Shown here one piece after another: positions 61,153 to 64,000 of a DNA stretch of 64,000 nt (its first letter is position 1; the number at the start of each line of letters is the position of its first letter). The notes beneath the pieces are model-generated. The model was not told the DNA's origin. It saw nothing but the letters and a program-made list of their open reading frames with translations, and made no database searches. The stretch is taken from the NCBI RefSeq assembly GCF_000377765.1, contig NZ_KB898663.1, forward strand, positions 186,001 through 250,000, given 5' to 3'. The position numbers and the translations under genes were made by a program. This DNA is from Gracilibacillus lacisalsi DSM 19029. GTDB taxonomy: Bacteria; Bacillota; Bacilli; Bacillales; Amphibacillaceae.

Positions 61153-61926
61153 TTATAATGTCTTGATTGCACCGCCATCTACAATTAAGGTTTGTCCCGT
61201 AATATATGTATTAGCAGCTGACCCTAGAAAAAGGATTGCTTTCGCGAATTCTTCTGGTTGTCCGATACGACCAATCGGGATATTTGCTCCTGCTTGTTGA
61301 ATTCGTTCTTCAACCGATTCATCTGATGGTTGTTGTTTGTATATGTCTCGAATCCGGTCCGTTTCCATTGTGCCAGGACCAACTGAATTAATCAAAATTT
61401 GATCAGTTGCTAATTCCTGAGATAAGCTCTTAGATAAGCCAACGATAGCAGGGCGGAATGTATTCGATAGTAATAGTCCGTCTAGTGCTTGTTTCATCGA
61501 ACTTGATGTAATATTAACAATGCGTCCGAATTGCTGTTCTTTCATTCCAGGTGTTACGGCTCTAACTGTACGAATAATATTCATGAGCAACAATTCAAAA
61601 GCATGCTGCCAATCCTTATCATCAAAGTCATTAAACTGACCTGCAGGTGGACCTCCAGCGTTATTGATTAAAATATCAACACGACCAATTGTCTGCATTA
61701 AATTTTCAATGTCCTGACTTTTGGTAAGGTCACAGACGATTGCTTCTACATTAGCATTCCCTGTTTTTTCAACGATCTCAGCTACTGCTTGTTCTAGTTG
61801 TGCTTTACTTCTACTTGCGATAACAACATGTGCACCCTCTTCAGCATATGCTGTGGCACATGCCTTACCTAAACCTTTGCTTGCTGCTGTGACAAGAACC
61901 TTCTTATCTTTCACTCCTAAATCCAT
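61153..61926 (-). CDS. SDR-family oxidoreductase
   Basis: 257 residues. TAASKGLGKACATAYAEEG binds NAD(P), then NNAGGPPAGQF, the catalytic Ser in NITSSSMKQ, and SVGPGTMETDRI. In the usual Tyr-x-x-x-Lys position the sequence reads FRPAIVGLSKSLSQ: the Lys is present but the Tyr appears replaced by Arg-Pro context (SNTFRPAIVGLSK). This resembles the 3-oxoacyl-ACP-reductase-like group of SDRs with altered active sites. Paired with the Gfo/Idh/MocA gene. Confidence 0.85.
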   Translation of the reverse strand: MDLGVKDKKVLVTAASKGLGKACATAYAEEGAHVVIASRSKAQLEQAVAEIVEKTGNANVEAIVCDLTKSQDIENLMQTIGRVDILINNAGGPPAGQFNDFDDKDWQHAFELLLMNIIRTVRAVTPGMKEQQFGRIVNITSSSMKQALDGLLLSNTFRPAIVGLSKSLSQELATDQILINSVGPGTMETDRIRDIYKQQPSDESVEERIQQAGANIPIGRIGQPEEFAKAILFLGSAANTYITGQTLIVDGGAIKTL

Positions 61927-62016
61927 GACACACCTCCTAACACTATTTTAAAAGGGATGCGATTACAATAGCAAGCAACAAGAGTCTTAAACAATAAAGT
62001 TAGACTTCTTTACCAA

Positions 62017-62042
62017 GAAAAAACAGCTGCTCTAAGCAACTG
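62017..62042 (-). terminator. Terminator of the IDEAL-domain gene
   Basis: CAGTTGCT / AGCAGCTG with one G-T pair, then six T on the minus strand. Confidence 0.8.
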
Positions 62043-62486
62043 CTACATTTCATTTAACTTCGTTGTATACAAATGGAAACTGTCTGGATTTTTTTCATCT
62101 AAAGCTCGATCAATAAGTCTTAATAAATTGCTTTTCTCTAATTCCATAATCACATGGTCAATATTATCCGTCTTCTCATCAGTTTGTGACACGATCATAT
62201 ACGGGCTTAAAATAGTGGATAGATGCTCCTGAAAATCTTTTACTTTCATCAGATCTGATAATGTTATCCGGTTATATTTTTTTCCTTTTTGAAAAACGAA
62301 AACATCGTTTTTATTTTGAATTTGTTGTGTATCGCGATTAATTCGAATTTCTCGAGCTTCGAGCGGAACAAAATGATATACTTCATCATCCATTAACAAA
62401 GAAAAATATTGATAAGCAAGTACCACCCGAATGTGTTTGCCTTCTTCTTTCACATAATACGGTTTTAACATTTTTACGGAAAGCAA
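62043..62486 (-). CDS. IDEAL-domain protein
   Basis: About 147 residues from TTG 62486, eight bases after GAGGAGG; an ATG at 62471 is the alternative. The body is beta-rich (YYVKEEGKHIRVVLAYQYFS, FVFQKGKKYNRITLSDLM). The C-terminus SNLLRLIDRALDEKNPDSFH is an IDEAL domain, named for its consensus and found in Bacillales proteins. Its function is unknown. Confidence 0.78.
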   Translation of the reverse strand: MLSVKMLKPYYVKEEGKHIRVVLAYQYFSLLMDDEVYHFVPLEAREIRINRDTQQIQNKNDVFVFQKGKKYNRITLSDLMKVKDFQEHLSTILSPYMIVSQTDEKTDNIDHVIMELEKSNLLRLIDRALDEKNPDSFHLYTTKLNEM

Positions 62487-62705
62487 ATTCAACACCTCCT
62501 CAAAAATTCATAACGCACTAATCTGCTTGAGATATACTCTTATTTTACATCATATGCAAGAAATAAGAAAGCGTTTACAACTAATTACCAAAAAGAAATT
62601 TTTGGCTAGTAATCGTTATCCTTCCATTTAAGCAGATTCACCATGGTAAGCTAACGATTTCTGCGGTATACTAAGCAATAGAATGTTCGAAGGAGAATTT
62701 TTCTA

Positions 62706-63746
62706 ATGAAATGGTCAAAATTACGCTACCGTTTTTTTGGTAGGCGAATAATCAAAACAGCATTAGCTGTCTTTTTAACATCCATGTTATGTGAATGGAT
62801 CGGCTGGCCGCCAGTATTCGCTGTCATCACTGCGATTGTCACCGTCGAACCAACTGTTGCTGATTCGATCAAAAAAGGGATTGTCCGTTTTCCTGCTTCG
62901 GCAATAGGTTCAGCCTATGCCGTTTTATTTATCTACTTGTTTGGGAACTCACCCATTACTTATACATTGTCCGCCTTGTTTACAATTATCACGTGTTATC
63001 GATTAGGTTTACATGCTGGACTGCTAGTAGCAACCTTAACATCCGTTGCCATGATCGAAGTAATCCATACTAATTTATTTGTCTCTTTTATTATTCGACT
63101 TGGCACCACAACAGTCGGACTATTAGTATCAACATTAGTCAATATGTTTATTTTACCGCCTAATTACACAAAAAAAATAATGACTAATATCCATGATCTA
63201 TTAAAACAGACAGGAGAAGAATTAGAGATTATATTGAAGCAATTAGTTGGAAAAAACCGACTCTCCAAGCAAAAAACAGAGATAGACAGTCGTTTTTTAA
63301 CATTAAAAACGACATTGGATCAGACAGATAAATTGTTGAATTTTCAAGCAGCAGAATCGAAATATCATCGACTGGACGAGCGTACGAAGCATGTATTTGA
63401 TTACGAAAGAAAAAACCTCAAGAGATTGCGATTGATTCATTATCATATCGGTAATTTAATTAATACACCAATCCAAAACATCTGTTGGTCGAAGCAAGAG
63501 TGTGAAGACATTATGCAAATGGTGGAAACACTAGTTGATTTCATGAAATATCCTGATCATTATAAAGCAAGTGCCTACCGACAACAGGTAAAAAAGTTAA
63601 TGAATCAATTCTGGGAAAGTAAAAAACCAAGTGATGATCAAAATACTACCCTTTTTACACCAGAAGTCATTATCTTATATGAATTACTGTCTATTTATAA
63701 TATCGTAGAAAAGATATTAATTAGTGAAAATGAACTGAAGAAATAA
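62706..63746 (+). CDS. Aromatic acid exporter / FUSC-family membrane protein
   Basis: 346 residues. Five to six helices in the first 150 residues (TALAVFLTSMLCEWIGWPPV, VITAIVTVEPTVADSIKKG) match the ArAE_1 (DUF939) family, followed by a cytosolic helical domain of about 190 residues. Members are presumed exporters, but substrates are largely unproven. AAGGAG lies upstream of the ATG. Confidence 0.88.
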   Translation: MKWSKLRYRFFGRRIIKTALAVFLTSMLCEWIGWPPVFAVITAIVTVEPTVADSIKKGIVRFPASAIGSAYAVLFIYLFGNSPITYTLSALFTIITCYRLGLHAGLLVATLTSVAMIEVIHTNLFVSFIIRLGTTTVGLLVSTLVNMFILPPNYTKKIMTNIHDLLKQTGEELEIILKQLVGKNRLSKQKTEIDSRFLTLKTTLDQTDKLLNFQAAESKYHRLDERTKHVFDYERKNLKRLRLIHYHIGNLINTPIQNICWSKQECEDIMQMVETLVDFMKYPDHYKASAYRQQVKKLMNQFWESKKPSDDQNTTLFTPEVIILYELLSIYNIVEKILISENELKK

Positions 63747-63802
63747 CAAGAGTCTGGGACACAACTCCTCCGGCTACCCACTTTCCTTCCCTTGATTTAG
63801 GC

Positions 63803-63970
63803 AATTATCCCCGGAAGAGAAGAGATTTTCCTCGGAACAGAGGTAGCGCTTCCGGGGATATCTCTTTCCCTTCCCTGGATATAGGCGATTATCCTTGGAA
63901 GAGAAGGCTTTTTCCCTGGAAGAGAAAGCTTTTTCCTCGGAACAGAATGGCCATTCCGGGGATATCTCCT
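63803..63970. repeat. 21-bp periodic repeat array, CCGGGGATAT family (8 units)
   Basis: Cores CC(C/T)(C/T)GG or CCGGGG start at 63809, 63830, 63852, 63873, 63893, 63914, 63935 and 63956, spaced 20-22 bp and mostly 21. Most are flanked as TTCCxxGGATAT or ATCCxxGGAAGAG, so orientation varies. It is the same family as at 10.4 kb. Confidence 0.85.
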
Positions 63971-64000
63971 TTAATAGGGTTTCCACGACGGCATAGAAAA

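Noticed and set aside
1-64000. CRISPR arrays, tRNA and rRNA genes
   Set aside because: No direct repeats with unique spacers of CRISPR size, and no tRNA- or rRNA-like sequence, were seen; the 21-bp arrays have no room for spacers.

Overview
The window looks like chromosomal DNA from a low-GC, spore-former-type Bacillota, probably Bacillaceae. The gene order degS-degU-degV-comFA-comFC-yvyF-flgM-flgN-flgK-flgL-yviE-fliW-csrA-hag is the Bacillus subtilis order, and SinR, TasA/TapA/SipW, SigI/RsgI and a YutJ-type protein are all present. Highly acidic or charged exported proteins would fit a salt-tolerant genus of the Gracilibacillus/Oceanobacillus kind, but the genus is only a guess. TTG start codons with good Shine-Dalgarno (SD) sites are frequent.

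Layout. 1-4.9 kb: 5' part of fliD, then a MoxR/DUF58/membrane-protein operon (minus strand). 5.2-10.4 kb: a YutJ-like flavoprotein, then a matrix operon (TasA-like, TapA, SipW, and a TasA-like protein with an LPSTA sortase signal) and an EAL protein. 10.6-16.7 kb: rsgI-sigI, two exported proteins, a YiiX-type papain-like hydrolase with a lipoprotein, and a 38-residue gene. 16.8-20.1 kb: a candidate structured RNA and a decayed IS21 element containing a fragment of a second IS21 element. 20.2-22.1 kb: a short flagellin and a methyltransferase. 22.4-41.5 kb: a minus-strand flagellar glycosylation cluster (pseudaminic-acid-type genes, Maf-type transferase, GT4, GT8, CDP-glycerol-type transferase, TagD-like, CDP-alcohol transferase, pyruvyl transferase). 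41.6-42.1 kb: IS200 remnant. 42.2-54.6 kb: hag back to degS, then yvyE. 54.7-59 kb: small ORF, broken vanZ, sinR, class D sortase, PBP3-like protein. 59-64 kb: NERD protein, two oxidoreductases, an IDEAL-domain protein, a FUSC-type membrane protein, and repeat arrays.

How the parts fit. Two programmes dominate. (1) Motility: five sigma-D-like promoters, all TAAA-N15-(T/A)CCGATA-type, lie in front of fliD, the short flagellin, the gene heading the glycosylation cluster, hag and flgM. This suggests that flagellin glycosylation is co-expressed with late flagellar genes. The hag leader carries two CsrA-type sites, next to csrA and fliW. (2) Matrix: three GTTCTTT-type SinR boxes precede the TasA operon. 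SinR is encoded about 46 kb away, beside a class D sortase whose expected substrate type (LPxTA) matches the fourth gene of the matrix operon. The sinR-sortase intergenic region holds two perfect Spo0A-type boxes. Together these genes read as a matrix system in which a TasA-like protein may be covalently fixed to the wall.

Other structure: three intergenic arrays with an exact or near-exact 21-bp period (10.4, 59.0 and 63.8 kb), a fourth repeat family at 51.7 kb, and a vanZ gene split by a MITE-like hairpin element.
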